Assembly: GCF_003205615.1 (NCBI RefSeq)
Contig: NZ_PYBV01000003.1
Span: forward strand, 189,135-253,134
Direction: 5' to 3'
Origin: Micromonospora arborensis
GTDB lineage: Bacteria; Actinomycetota; Actinomycetes; Mycobacteriales; Micromonosporaceae
DNA: 64,000 nucleotides
Shown here: positions 53,057 to 62,295 of the stretch, piece by piece
How positions within the stretch are numbered: the stretch's first letter is position 1
Layout: each line of letters opens with the position of its first letter
Translations under genes and position numbers: made by a program
The notes under the pieces: model-generated
Told to the model about the DNA's origin: nothing
The model's database searches: none
What the model saw: only the letters and a program-made list of their open reading frames with translations

Positions 53057-53190
53057 CGGTGCGGACCTCCCTGAAATGTGCCTGCGGGGTGCCGACGCGA
53101 CGGAGGGCACCCGTTCGGGCAACGTACCCGCCATCCTGGTGCATTCCTGCGTCGGGCGATCCGTCGGCCGGGGGGCGGGCGTGACCGGAC

Positions 53191-53204
53191 TAATCATCTG
53201 ATTA
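53191..53204. promoter_or_regulatory. AT-rich palindrome TAATCA-TC-TGATTA
   Basis: This perfect 6-bp inverted repeat lies in the 420-nt gap upstream of the PAC2 gene. It is a candidate operator for a divergent region; nothing else in 53057-53476 looks coding. Confidence 0.4.
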
Positions 53205-53476
53205 TGCCGCCAGGTCGGTCCGGTCGGCCGATCGGTCGAGGGCTGGTTCGACCCAAAGGCCGAGTTTGTCGATCATGTCAGGGCTGGTGGACAAATGCCC
53301 TTGCTCAGCACCGGCCGTCCCGGTCTGCGTGCGATGCCAGCTTGTTCCGGTATACGAGGTACGTTCCTCGGGCGCGTCGCCCCGCCCCGGTCGTCCACCA
53401 ACCCGGGCCCGATCTGTGGCGAGCGCCACGTGATCACTGTGCGTAATCAGGGTTTCCCCCTGCCTAGCCTCGGTTG

Positions 53477-54340
53477 ATGCGTGACGACGGCACCCTCGAC
53501 GACCCGTACGCCCCGAGCAGCCCCACCGCCGATATGGAGGATGGCACCTCAGCCGAACGGACACCCGCCGCGAGTCGGCTCCGGACGTACGTCCGGGACC
53601 TGACCGGTCGACGCCGGGCCCAGCTGGCGCTGGCCACCGGTGTGGTCTGCTGCCTCGGCCTGGCCGCCGTCGCGCAGGTCTGCGACGAGAAGCCCGGCGC
53701 GGCGAACCGCGGTGGCAAGCTCGCCAGCTCCGAGCTGGCGCAGCGCGCCGAGCAGCAGAGCGCCGCCTCCCGTGGTCTCGATCGTGCTGCTGCCCCGACC
53801 ACGTCCGCGGCCGCCCCGTCCGCCCCGGCGACCCCCGGCGACCCGGACACCACGGCGCCGGCCCGTAAGGCCGCCCCGGCCCGCCCGACCCACCCGGCGC
53901 CCGTCGCCGGGCTGGACGAGGACCAGATGAAGAACGCCGAGGCGATCGTCCGGGCCGGCCGCAAGATGGGGGTGCCCCGCCGAGGTCTGGTGATCGCGGT
54001 GGCCACCGCCATGCAGGAGAGCAACCTCTACAACGTGGCCAGTGGCGTGCTGCCCGAGTCGCAGGACTACCCGCACCAGGGCGTCGGCTGGGACAACGAC
54101 TCGGTCGGGCTGTTCCAGCAGCGTTCCAGCAGCGGCTGGGGCCCGGTGGGTCGGTTGATGGATCCCGAGTTCGCCACCCGGCAGTTCCTCACCGCGCTGG
54201 AGCAGGTGCCCGGCTGGGAGCAGATGCGACTCACCGACGCCGCCCAGGCCGTGCAGGTCTCCGCGTTCCCCGAGTACTACCAGCAGCACGAGTGGCGGGC
54301 CACCAGGGTCGTCGACGCCATCCTGCCGGCGGGGCGGTAA
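53477..54340 (+). CDS. Membrane-anchored lysozyme-like (transglycosylase-like) protein
   Basis: This 287-aa protein has one N-terminal membrane helix (LALATGVVCCLGLAAVAQVC), a Pro/Ala/Thr-rich linker and a C-terminal domain with VIAVATAMQESNLYNVASG, GVGWDNDSVGLFQQRSSSGW and AVQVSAFPEYYQQHEWRA. The Glu in AMQES and the layout look like an SLT-type lytic domain common in actinobacteria, sometimes misnamed heavy-metal transporter. ATG 53477 follows TAGCCT by 6 nt, so the mRNA is probably leaderless. Confidence 0.82.
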   Translation: MRDDGTLDDPYAPSSPTADMEDGTSAERTPAASRLRTYVRDLTGRRRAQLALATGVVCCLGLAAVAQVCDEKPGAANRGGKLASSELAQRAEQQSAASRGLDRAAAPTTSAAAPSAPATPGDPDTTAPARKAAPARPTHPAPVAGLDEDQMKNAEAIVRAGRKMGVPRRGLVIAVATAMQESNLYNVASGVLPESQDYPHQGVGWDNDSVGLFQQRSSSGWGPVGRLMDPEFATRQFLTALEQVPGWEQMRLTDAAQAVQVSAFPEYYQQHEWRATRVVDAILPAGR

Positions 54341-54446
54341 CGTACCGCCCACTATGGACGGTCAGGGTTGAGGCTGTCGCATCCCGGGTACATGTGTTGC
54401 GGGTTCGGGGTACACATGACAGAGGGATCATCGACAGGAGGACGCC

Positions 54447-54593
54447 ATGTCACTGATGCAGCGGATCACCACGTTCCTGAGATCACCCAAGGGGCAGCAG
54501 TTGGTCGAGCGAGGTCGTCGGGAGATGGCCAAGCCCGACAACCAGCAGAAGCTCAAGGGGTTGGCGGCCCGGCTGTCCAACCGCCGCCGCTGA
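54447..54593 (+). CDS. Small basic protein (48 aa)
   Basis: This short frame reads MSLMQRITTFLRSPKGQQLV and ends in LAARLSNRRR, with many Arg/Lys and Gln residues. A perfect AGGAGG (54437-54442) with ideal spacing precedes ATG 54447 and the EcsC-like gene starts 49 nt after its stop. The strong ribosome site and codon bias argue for a real small gene; its function is unknown. Confidence 0.72.
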   Translation: MSLMQRITTFLRSPKGQQLVERGRREMAKPDNQQKLKGLAARLSNRRR

Positions 54594-54642
54594 GAAGCCT
54601 CATCGGCCGCCCTGTCCGCCGTTCCCACCCTGGGGAGACCCG

Positions 54643-55398
54643 GTGACCGACACCCCGCCCGTCGGCGGCCAGCCCGCCGCCCCCATTCCCCAACCGTCCG
54701 CCGACCTGCCGGCCGGGCCGGCGGACGCCCCCGAGGGTCCGCCGGCCCGTCTCTGGGACCGGATGCGCGACGACCCGCAGTACGCCCCGGAGCACCTCGC
54801 CCTGGAGGCGGTGCGCCGACTCGGGCCGGAAGCCGTGCAGTGGGCCAGCCGGGCCCGAGCTGAGCAGCCCGGGGTGTCGGCCGACGTCCTGGCCGACCAG
54901 GCGGCCCGCAAGTTCGTCAACCTGGCCCGTCTGTCCGGCGCGGTCTCCGGAGCGGCCGGGCTGCCCGGCGCCGTGATCGACGTGGGCGTGCTGGCCTGGA
55001 CCCAGGCGCGGATGGTGCTGCACATCGCCGCCGCGTACGACGTCGACCCGCTGCACGGCGACCGGGCCACCGACCTGCTGGTGCTCCAGCGTGTGCACAA
55101 GGTCGCCGAGAGCGCCCGACTGGCGCTCGGCGTGGCCGCCGGCCGGGAACGCGCCGACGCGCTCTTCGGCCTGGGCGGCCAGCGTCCGCTCGGTCGGGTG
55201 ATGCTGCAACTCGGTGTCCGGCTGGCCCAGATGGCCGGCGTGCGGGCCGCCAAGCGGATCGTCGCCAAGGTCGTCCCCGGCGCGGCCATCGTGCTCGGCA
55301 CCTGGGCCAACTCGTCGGCCACGAAGGACCTGGCGCAGCGATCCCGGGCGCTCTACCGCTCCCGCGGCGCCGCCGTCCCGGAGCCCCGCCAACCCTGA
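54643..55398 (+). CDS. EcsC-like family protein
   Basis: This 251-aa protein has a Pro-rich N-terminal ~50 residues, then a helical region with hydrophobic stretches (SGAVSGAAGLPGAVIDVGVL, AKRIVAKVVPGAAIVLGTW). The layout matches EcsC-like proteins of unknown function, often membrane-associated. GTG 54643 has GGGGAG upstream. It is downstream of the 48-aa small gene in the same orientation. Confidence 0.75.
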   Translation: MTDTPPVGGQPAAPIPQPSADLPAGPADAPEGPPARLWDRMRDDPQYAPEHLALEAVRRLGPEAVQWASRARAEQPGVSADVLADQAARKFVNLARLSGAVSGAAGLPGAVIDVGVLAWTQARMVLHIAAAYDVDPLHGDRATDLLVLQRVHKVAESARLALGVAAGRERADALFGLGGQRPLGRVMLQLGVRLAQMAGVRAAKRIVAKVVPGAAIVLGTWANSSATKDLAQRSRALYRSRGAAVPEPRQP

Positions 55399-55416
55399 CG
55401 GTCTGCCGCGCGACGG

Positions 55417-56268
55417 TCAGTTGGCCAGGCCGGAGGCACGCCAGGTCACCTCGGCGATCCGGCCCTGGCCGGTGGCGTTGGGGTGGAACCAGTCCAGCGG
55501 GTTGAGCAGGTCCAGGGTGAACCGGACCTTGTGCACCGCGCCGCCGTCGTGCCGGCACCGTGAGCCGTACGCCCGGCAGGCCGCCACCAACTCGGCGTTG
55601 TACGCGTCGATCCGGTCCCGGACGGCGGCCCGACGCGCCCGGTCGGCGGGCGCCGTCGACGTCGCCTCGGCCAGCAGGGCCGGGCAGATGCCGCGCCGCC
55701 ATGCGCGTACCGCCCGTGCGTCGTCGTGCCCGACCTCCCAGAGCCGGTACAGGTCGGGGATGCTCACCACCAGCACCCGGGCCTTCGGTCGGCCGGTCCG
55801 CAGCACCCGCAGGCCCCGGTCGACCTCGGCCCGGAACTGGGCCACCGGCGTCATCGCGTCCACCCTGCTCCGGCAGACGTCGTTGGCGCCGATCAGCACC
55901 GTTATGTAGTCGGGGCGGTCGCGTACCGCTGCCTGGGCCTGACCCTCCAGCGCGTCCGCGCGGGCGCCGGCGCGGGCGTGGTTGTACGTCCGGTCGCGGA
56001 TCGCCGAATTTTGGTCGAGCAGTCGCCGGTAGTGGCTCTGCACCCGCAGGCCGTCCCCGGTCGACCAGGAGTTGCGCTCGCAGGAGGTGAGCACCAGGCA
56101 GGAGGCGAAGCCGGTGCTGACCGAGTCGCCGAGCGCGGCGATGCCGCCCGGCCCGCTCGACGGCGGGTTGCTCTTGGTCGGGCGGGGTGACGCGGAGGTG
56201 CCACCCTCACAGGCCAGCGCGACCAGCGCCGCGAGACAGGCCAGGGCGGCGACCCACCGTCGAGGCAT
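55417..56268 (-). CDS. SGNH/GDSL-type hydrolase lipoprotein
   Basis: This 283-aa protein has a lipoprotein signal ending in LVALAC (Cys20), then the SGNH blocks: ALGDSVSTGFASC (nucleophile Ser), an IGANDVCRSR stretch (Asn) and LDWFHPNATGQG (Asp, His) near the C-terminus. It is a likely extracellular esterase, for example a polysaccharide deacetylase or lipid esterase. It is convergent with the EcsC-like gene, 18 nt between the two stops. Confidence 0.88.
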   Translation of the reverse strand: MPRRWVAALACLAALVALACEGGTSASPRPTKSNPPSSGPGGIAALGDSVSTGFASCLVLTSCERNSWSTGDGLRVQSHYRRLLDQNSAIRDRTYNHARAGARADALEGQAQAAVRDRPDYITVLIGANDVCRSRVDAMTPVAQFRAEVDRGLRVLRTGRPKARVLVVSIPDLYRLWEVGHDDARAVRAWRRGICPALLAEATSTAPADRARRAAVRDRIDAYNAELVAACRAYGSRCRHDGGAVHKVRFTLDLLNPLDWFHPNATGQGRIAEVTWRASGLAN

Positions 56269-56389
56269 GACATCCCCCGTTCCGCAGCACAGAGCGACAG
56301 CGCGGTAACTCTATGCGTAGGAGCTGCGGTACCGGGAAGTTGCTGTCGGGTATGCGGCAGAGTGTCGGCGGCAGTGCGGGAAGGATGCT

Positions 56390-56983
56390 TTAATCCCGCC
56401 ACGGCGCCGGCTGGCCGTGCAGCCACCAGTGCAGTGCCCGGGTGATCCGGGGCAGCACCAGATAGGTCATCAGCGGGGTCAGGCAGAGCGTCATCAGCAG
56501 CACCCGCGCCGGCAATGGCACGGCGGCGAGGAAATGACTGGTCAGCAGGGTGGCGCTGAGGCTCAGCGGAAAGAACGCCAGCCAGATCGTCACCGCCTGC
56601 TTCCACCTCGGCGGCGACGTCGGCGCAACCGGCTCCACCGAGTGCTCCACTGAGTGCTCCAGCGGCGGGTCGAACCAGCCCTCGATCCCGGTACGCCGCT
56701 CGACCCGGGTGTGCTCGACGATGCCCTGCGCCGAACTGAGCCACCAGTGCCGCTGCGGCGACTCCTCCCATCGACGCAGCGTCTCGGCGTCGGCGAAGCG
56801 GTAGAGCATGTGCCACTCCGCCGAGCCGGGACCACTCTGCACCCAGCCGGCGCCGAGGAACCCGGGGAACGCCTCGGCCAGCGCGGTGCCGGCCCGCATC
56901 CAGGCCACCATCTCGCTGGCCCGGCCCGGATCGACACGGCGGGCGATGGCGACGGTCACCGGCACGGCGAGGGTCATTGACAT
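56390..56983 (-). CDS. ABM-domain protein with two C-terminal membrane helices
   Basis: This ~197-aa protein has an antibiotic-biosynthesis-monooxygenase-like domain in residues ~1-100 (VTVAIARRVDPGRASEMVAW, AEWHMLYRFADAETLRRWEE) and, after a short Pro-rich linker, two hydrophobic helices (AVTIWLAFFPLSLSATLLTS and VLLMTLCLTPLMTYLVLP). This ABM-plus-membrane layout is seen in actinobacteria without known function. ATG 56983 is the start; upstream of it the frame loses similarity. Confidence 0.8.
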   Translation of the reverse strand: MSMTLAVPVTVAIARRVDPGRASEMVAWMRAGTALAEAFPGFLGAGWVQSGPGSAEWHMLYRFADAETLRRWEESPQRHWWLSSAQGIVEHTRVERRTGIEGWFDPPLEHSVEHSVEPVAPTSPPRWKQAVTIWLAFFPLSLSATLLTSHFLAAVPLPARVLLMTLCLTPLMTYLVLPRITRALHWWLHGQPAPWRD

Positions 56984-57114
56984 GGGCCCATCCTGCGGTC
57001 GGCGGGGGCCGCGGCGCGAACGGATGTAATCGAGCACACCGGCACACGGCGGTGCCGCCCGGCAGCGCGGGCCACCGGCCGGAACCTGTCGGTGGTCGAT
57101 GCTCTACTCGGGGC

Positions 57115-57933
57115 ATGGACGACAGGGCGATCCTCGTGCTCGGCGCGACGGGCACCACCGGGCGGCGGGTGGCCGACCGACTGCGGGCGTTGGGCGTCCG
57201 GGTGCGCGCAGCCTCCCGCAGCGGCCCGGTGTGCTTCGACTGGTCGATCGAGTCGACGTGGGCGTCCGCGCTGGCGGGCGCGTCCGGGATCTACCTGATG
57301 GCACCGGACGGTCAGCCGGTCGAGCCGGCCCTCGTCCGGCTGGCCGTCGAGCAGGGGGTGCGGCACGTGGTGCTGCTCTCCAGCCGGGCGATCGAGGCAA
57401 TGGGCGACGAGCGCCTGCTGACCGCGGAACGGACGGTACGCGAGGCCGGCGCCGACTGGACGATCCTGCGGGCGGACTGGTTCGACCAGAACTTCGACGA
57501 GGGAGTGTTCCGGGAGGCGGTGCTGGCCGGGGAGATCACCGTGCCGGTCGGCGCGGCACGCCAGGCGTTCGTCGATGCCGACGACATCGCCGCCGTCGCG
57601 GTGGCCGCTCTCACCGAGCCCGGGCACGCCGGCCAGGTCTACGAGGTCACTGGGCCCCGGGCGATCACCTTCGCGGAAGCAGCCGAGACCATCAGCCGAG
57701 CGGCGGGCCGACCGGTGCGTCACCTCGGCACGGCTGACGACTACCGGGCCGCGCTGGGTCCGCTGGGCATCCCCGCCGAGGAGATCGAGCAACAGATCGC
57801 GGCCTTCACAGCCCTGCGCGACCTCGGCCACGCGGAGCCCACCGACACCGTCCGCCGGCTGACCGGTCGCGACCCGCGCGACTTCTCGGCGTACGCCGCC
57901 GAGGCGGCGTCGCGCGGTGCCTGGCGCGACTGA
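57115..57933 (+). CDS. NAD(P)H-binding NmrA-like short-chain protein
   Basis: This 272-aa protein has an N-terminal GATGTTGRRVADRL nucleotide motif and an atypical SDR/NmrA layout: VVLLSSRAIEAMG, WTILRADWFDQNF, AFVDADDIAAVAVAAL and GQVYEVTGPRAITFAEAAE. Enzymatic role is unknown; quinone reductase or regulatory relatives exist. ATG 57115 lacks a ribosome site. Divergent from the ABM gene. Confidence 0.85.
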   Translation: MDDRAILVLGATGTTGRRVADRLRALGVRVRAASRSGPVCFDWSIESTWASALAGASGIYLMAPDGQPVEPALVRLAVEQGVRHVVLLSSRAIEAMGDERLLTAERTVREAGADWTILRADWFDQNFDEGVFREAVLAGEITVPVGAARQAFVDADDIAAVAVAALTEPGHAGQVYEVTGPRAITFAEAAETISRAAGRPVRHLGTADDYRAALGPLGIPAEEIEQQIAAFTALRDLGHAEPTDTVRRLTGRDPRDFSAYAAEAASRGAWRD

Positions 57934-57985
57934 CCGAGGTGTCCGAGGCCGGTTAACGCTGGCGATCGGGGGTAGGTCCCTGGGC

Positions 57986-58249
57986 ATGACGAGATCGCAG
58001 CCCCGGCGCGCCCGTGGCACGGTCGGCCACGCGAACAGCGCGTTGAACCTCCGGCTCACCCTCGCCAGCTTCGGGCTGGTGATCATGGTGCTCTTCGCGG
58101 TGCTGGCGTTCTGGGCCGGCATCGCCTGGCTCGGCGTACTCTGCGCGATCTTCGCCGTGGTCGCCGTGGTCGACCTGGTCGTGATCCAGCGCCGCCGCGC
58201 CGCCCGCCACCGCGAGGAGCCGGGCGTACGACACTCGTTGTTCGAGTGA
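57986..58249 (+). CDS. Small membrane protein with two helices
   Basis: This 87-aa protein has a basic N-terminus and two hydrophobic segments, LTLASFGLVIMVLFAVLAFW and WLGVLCAIFAVVAVVDLVVI, ending in a charged tail. TAGGTC lies 7 nt before ATG 57986, so translation is probably leaderless. It ends 12 nt before gabD, and cotranscription is likely. Its function is unknown; DUF6343-like small membrane proteins have this appearance. Confidence 0.75.
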   Translation: MTRSQPRRARGTVGHANSALNLRLTLASFGLVIMVLFAVLAFWAGIAWLGVLCAIFAVVAVVDLVVIQRRRAARHREEPGVRHSLFE

Positions 58250-58261
58250 CAGGAGGACGAG

Positions 58262-59677
58262 ATGCCCCACATCGCCACCACCAACCCCGCCACCGGACAG
58301 GTGCTCAAGACCTACGAGGCGATGTCCACCGAGCAACTCGACGGTGCCATCGAGCGCACCGACCTCGCGTACCGGCAACTGCGGGACACCACCGTCGACC
58401 AGCGCGCCCGGTGGATGAACGCCGCGGCCGACCTGCTCGACGCCGAGCGCGACGAGATCGCCCGGATCATGACCACGGAGATGGGCAAGACGTACGTCGC
58501 GGCGCAGGCCGAGGTGACCAAGTGCGCCACCGCCGCCCGCTTCTACGCCGACAAGGCGCCGGTGTTCCTCGCCGACGAGCCGGCCGACGCGGCCGCCGTG
58601 AAGGCGGTCCGGGCGTTCATCCGCTACCAGCCGATCGGTGTCGTGCTCGCGGTGATGCCGTGGAACTTCCCGCTCTGGCAGGTGATGCGCTTCGCCGCGC
58701 CGGCGCTGATGGCCGGTAACACCGGTCTGCTCAAGCACGCCTCGAACGTGCCGCAGACCGCGCTGCTGCTGGAGGACGTATTTCGCCGGGCCGGTTTCCC
58801 CGAGGGGGCCTTCACCACCGTGCTGGTCGGCTCGGAGGCCGTCGAGCGGATCCTCGGCGACCCCCGCGTACGCGCCGCCACACTCACCGGCAGCGAGCCC
58901 GCCGGTCGGTCCATCGCGCAGATCGCCGGGCGGGAGCTGAAGAAGACAGTCCTCGAACTCGGCGGCAGCGACCCGTTCGTGGTGATGCCCTCGGCCGACC
59001 TGGACCGGGCCGCCGAGGTGGCCACCACCGCGCGCTGTCAGAACAACGGCCAGTCCTGCATCGCCGCGAAACGGTTCATCGTGCACACCGACGTCTTCGA
59101 CGCCTTCGCCGAGAAGTTCGCCGCGAACATGGCCGCACTGCGGGTCGGTGACCCGATGGACCCGAACACCGACGTGGGGCCACTGGCCAGTGAGCGTGGC
59201 CGCGACGAGGTGCACGCCCAGGTCCGCGACGCGGCGGACAACGGCGCGACAGTGCTCTGCGGAGGCGAGCCGCCAACCGGCGACGGCTGGTTCTACCCGC
59301 CGACCGTCGTCACCGACCTCACCCCGCAGATGCGGATGTGGTCCGAGGAGGTCTTCGGCCCGGTCGCCGGGCTGTTCCGGGTGTCGTCGTACGAGGAGGC
59401 GATCGAGGTCGCCAACGGCACCAGTTTCGGGCTCGGCTCGAACGCCTGGACACGGGACCCGGCCGAGCAGGAGCGCTTCGCCACCGACCTGGACGCGGGC
59501 AACGTCTTCATCAACGGAATGACGACGTCCTATCCGGAGTTGCCGTTCGGCGGTGTGAAGAACTCCGGTTACGGGCGGGAGTTGTCGGCGCTGGGCATGC
59601 GGGAGTTCTGCAACACCAAGACGGTCTGGGTGGGGGAGGGCGCCGCCTCGGCCGGCGCGGGCGCGCACGCGGAATAG
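58262..59677 (+). CDS. gabD: NAD(P)-dependent succinate-semialdehyde dehydrogenase
   Basis: This 471-aa aldehyde dehydrogenase has MPWNFPLWQVMRFAAPALMA, the catalytic Glu in LELGGSDPFVV and the catalytic Cys in NNGQSCIAAKRF. The motif set fits the GabD1-type succinate-semialdehyde group, oxidising succinic semialdehyde to succinate in GABA and 2-oxoglutarate bypass routes. AGGAGG lies 6 nt before ATG 58262. Confidence 0.9.
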   Translation: MPHIATTNPATGQVLKTYEAMSTEQLDGAIERTDLAYRQLRDTTVDQRARWMNAAADLLDAERDEIARIMTTEMGKTYVAAQAEVTKCATAARFYADKAPVFLADEPADAAAVKAVRAFIRYQPIGVVLAVMPWNFPLWQVMRFAAPALMAGNTGLLKHASNVPQTALLLEDVFRRAGFPEGAFTTVLVGSEAVERILGDPRVRAATLTGSEPAGRSIAQIAGRELKKTVLELGGSDPFVVMPSADLDRAAEVATTARCQNNGQSCIAAKRFIVHTDVFDAFAEKFAANMAALRVGDPMDPNTDVGPLASERGRDEVHAQVRDAADNGATVLCGGEPPTGDGWFYPPTVVTDLTPQMRMWSEEVFGPVAGLFRVSSYEEAIEVANGTSFGLGSNAWTRDPAEQERFATDLDAGNVFINGMTTSYPELPFGGVKNSGYGRELSALGMREFCNTKTVWVGEGAASAGAGAHAE

Positions 59678-59719
59678 CGCACGCATCAGCCGACGCCGAC
59701 ATGGGTAGGAAGTGCGCCC

Positions 59720-60685
59720 ATGACGACGTTCGGATTCCACGCCTCGCATGAGCAGATCGGTCCTCGCGCCCTGTTGGAGGCGGTGAAACACGCCGAGCGG
59801 GCCGGCTTCGACGCCGCCATGTGCTCCGACCACTTCTCGCCGTGGAGCGCCCGGCAGGGCGAATCCGGCTTCGCCTGGTCCTGGCTGGGCGCGGCGCTGC
59901 AGGCCACCGGTATGCCGTTCGGCGTGGTCAACGCACCCGGACAGCGGTACCACCCGGCGATCATCGCGCAGGCGATCGGCACCCTCGGCGCGATGTACCC
60001 GGGCCGGTTCTGGGCGGCGCTGGGCACCGGCGAGGCCAGCAACGAGCACATCACCGGCGACCCGTGGCCGCGCAAGGACGTACGCGCCGCCCGGCTGCGT
60101 GAGTGCGTCGACGTGATCCGGGCGCTGCTGGCCGGCGAGGAGGTCAGCCACGACGGCCTGGTCCGGGTGGACCGGGCCCGACTGTGGACCCGCCCCGAGG
60201 AGCCGCCCGCGCTGGTCGGCGCCGCCGTCAGCGTGGCGACCGCCCGCTGGTGCGCCGAGTGGGCCGATGGCCTGATCACCGTGAACGCCCCCGTGGCGCA
60301 CCTGCGCGAGATGATCGACGCGTACCGGGACGCCGGCGGGCGCGGGCCGCTGCACCTGCAGGTGCACGTGTCCTGGGCGCCGGAGCAGGCGCAGGCCGAA
60401 GCGATCGCGTACGACCAGTGGCGCAGCAACGTCTTCGCCCCGCCGGTCTGCTGGGACCTGGAGACCGCCGAGCACTTCGACGTGGTCTCCGCCGACGTGT
60501 CGGCGCAGCGGGTCGCCGAGGTGGTGAACGTCTCGGCAGACCTCGGCCGGCACGTCGGCTGGCTGGAGGAGTACGCCGGGCTCGGCTTCGACCAGATCGC
60601 CCTGCACCACGTCGGGCAGGAGCAGCGCGGCTTCATCGACGCGTTCGGCGCCGAGGTGCTGCCGAAGCTGCGGCCGACCGGCTGA
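59720..60685 (+). CDS. LLM-class F420/FMN-dependent oxidoreductase
   Basis: This 321-aa TIM-barrel enzyme of the luciferase-like family has FGFHASHEQIGPRALLE, MCSDHFSPWS, GRFWAALGTGEASNEHITGD and the flavin-binding WPRKDVRAARL region. It resembles the TIGR03885-type group, in which relatives of F420-dependent glucose-6-phosphate dehydrogenase occur. Substrate is unknown. It is 42 nt after gabD in the same direction. Confidence 0.86.
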   Translation: MTTFGFHASHEQIGPRALLEAVKHAERAGFDAAMCSDHFSPWSARQGESGFAWSWLGAALQATGMPFGVVNAPGQRYHPAIIAQAIGTLGAMYPGRFWAALGTGEASNEHITGDPWPRKDVRAARLRECVDVIRALLAGEEVSHDGLVRVDRARLWTRPEEPPALVGAAVSVATARWCAEWADGLITVNAPVAHLREMIDAYRDAGGRGPLHLQVHVSWAPEQAQAEAIAYDQWRSNVFAPPVCWDLETAEHFDVVSADVSAQRVAEVVNVSADLGRHVGWLEEYAGLGFDQIALHHVGQEQRGFIDAFGAEVLPKLRPTG

Positions 60686-60723
60686 TCGAGGAAGGGACCA
60701 GCGCACCCCTAGGCTCGTACCCC

Positions 60724-62295
60724 ATGGAAAGCCTGTTTCCGGTCGTCGTCTTCCTGGCGATCGCCACCCTGGGCGCCGCGCTGGCCCGCCGGCTCGGCCT
60801 GCTCGCGCCGATCGTGCTGGTCGTCCTCGGCCTGGCGCTCTCGTTCGTGCCGGGCATTCCGCACGTGGAGCTCGACCCGGAGTTGGTGCTGGTCGGCATC
60901 CTGCCGCCGCTGCTCTACGTCGCCGCGCTGGAAACCTCGGTGCCGGCGTTCAAGAACAACATCCGGCCCATCCTGCTGCTCGCGGTCGGCCTGGTGCTGT
61001 TCACCGCGTTCGTGGTCGGGCTGGTGCTGCACCTGTTGCTGCCGCAGGTGCCGTTCGCGATCTGCCTGGCCCTCGGCGCGGTGGTCGCCCCGCCGGACGC
61101 GGTGGCCGCCACCGCGGTCGCGCGCCGGGTCGGGCTGCCCCGCCGGGTGGTCACCATCCTGGAGGGCGAGAGCCTGGTCAACGACGCCACCGCGCTGGTG
61201 CTGCTGCGGGTCGCCACCATGGCCACCGCCGGCTCGGCGGTCGGCGCCGCCGACGTCACCGTCGAGGTGCTCCGGGCCACCGGCGGGGGCATCCTGATCG
61301 GCGCGGTCGGCGCGCTGGTCTTCGGTTTCCTGCACCGGCGGATCACCGACCCGGTGCTGGACAACGCGTTGTCGTTGATCATTCCGTTCGCGGTGGTGTT
61401 CGCCGCCGAGGCGGTGCACTCCTCCGGAGTGGTCGCGGTGGTCGTCACCGGTCTGGTGCTCGGCCACAAACTGCCCCAGTTGCTGTCGGCGGCGTCCCGC
61501 CTGCAGATCGGCGCGTTCTGGCGGCTGGTTCGTTTCCTGCTGGAGGGGCTGGTCTTCCTGCTGGTCGGGCTCCAACTGCGGGAGGTGCTGCGCGACCTCG
61601 ACGAGCCGACCGGCTCGCTCATCCTGATCACCTTCGCGGTGCTCGCCACCGTCTTCCTGACCCGGTTCATCTGGCTCTTCCCGGCCACCTACCTGGCCCG
61701 GCTGGTTCCCCGGGTCCGCCGCCGGGACAACCGGCCGTCACCGAAGTTCCCGATCATCATCGGCTGGGCCGGCATGCGGGGAGTGGTGACCCTGGCCGCG
61801 GCACTGGCCCTGCCGCTGACCCTGGCCGACGACGAGTCGTACCCCCGGGCCCTGTTCATCTGGCTGGCGTTCGCGGTGATCGTGGTCACCCTGGTCGGTC
61901 AGGGTGCGACGCTGCCGCTGGTCGCCCGTCGGTTGAAGCTGCCCCAGGACGACCCGGTGCAGGACGCGTTGTCGGCGGCCGGGGTGCAGCAGCAGGCCAG
62001 CCGGGCCGCCCAGGAACGCCTCGACAAGCTGGCCGACACCGCATCCGAGGCGGTGGTCGGCCGGCTGCGCCGTGCCCTGGAGGATCGCAACAACCTGGCC
62101 TGGGAACGTCTCGGCGGCACCGAGCGGGAGACGCCGTCGCAGGCGTACGGTCGGCTACGACAAGAGATGATCGACGCCGAGCGGGACGTGTTCCGGGCTG
62201 CCCGGGACTCCGGTCGGATCCCCGAGGAGGTGTTGGTGCAGGCCTATCGTGACCTGGACCTGGAGGAGTCGTTGCTGCGGGAGGTCGAGAAGTGA
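60724..62295 (+). CDS. CPA1-type Na+/H+ antiporter
   Basis: This 523-aa antiporter has ~12 membrane helices and the NhaP/NHE motifs LPPLLYVAALETSVPAFKNN, GAVVAPPDAVAATAV and LEGESLVNDATALV (Glu/Asn/Asp of the ion site). A cytoplasmic helical tail of ~110 residues follows. It exchanges monovalent cations and protons. TAGGCT (60710-60715) lies 8 nt before ATG 60724, so the message is likely leaderless. The stop overlaps the downstream zinc-finger gene. Confidence 0.93.
   Translation: MESLFPVVVFLAIATLGAALARRLGLLAPIVLVVLGLALSFVPGIPHVELDPELVLVGILPPLLYVAALETSVPAFKNNIRPILLLAVGLVLFTAFVVGLVLHLLLPQVPFAICLALGAVVAPPDAVAATAVARRVGLPRRVVTILEGESLVNDATALVLLRVATMATAGSAVGAADVTVEVLRATGGGILIGAVGALVFGFLHRRITDPVLDNALSLIIPFAVVFAAEAVHSSGVVAVVVTGLVLGHKLPQLLSAASRLQIGAFWRLVRFLLEGLVFLLVGLQLREVLRDLDEPTGSLILITFAVLATVFLTRFIWLFPATYLARLVPRVRRRDNRPSPKFPIIIGWAGMRGVVTLAAALALPLTLADDESYPRALFIWLAFAVIVVTLVGQGATLPLVARRLKLPQDDPVQDALSAAGVQQQASRAAQERLDKLADTASEAVVGRLRRALEDRNNLAWERLGGTERETPSQAYGRLRQEMIDAERDVFRAARDSGRIPEEVLVQAYRDLDLEESLLREVEK

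Noticed and set aside
53202..53564. 120-aa minus-strand frame in the gap before the lysozyme-like gene
   Set aside because: It has no ribosome site, mixed codon use and overlaps the start of a supported gene; likely chance.
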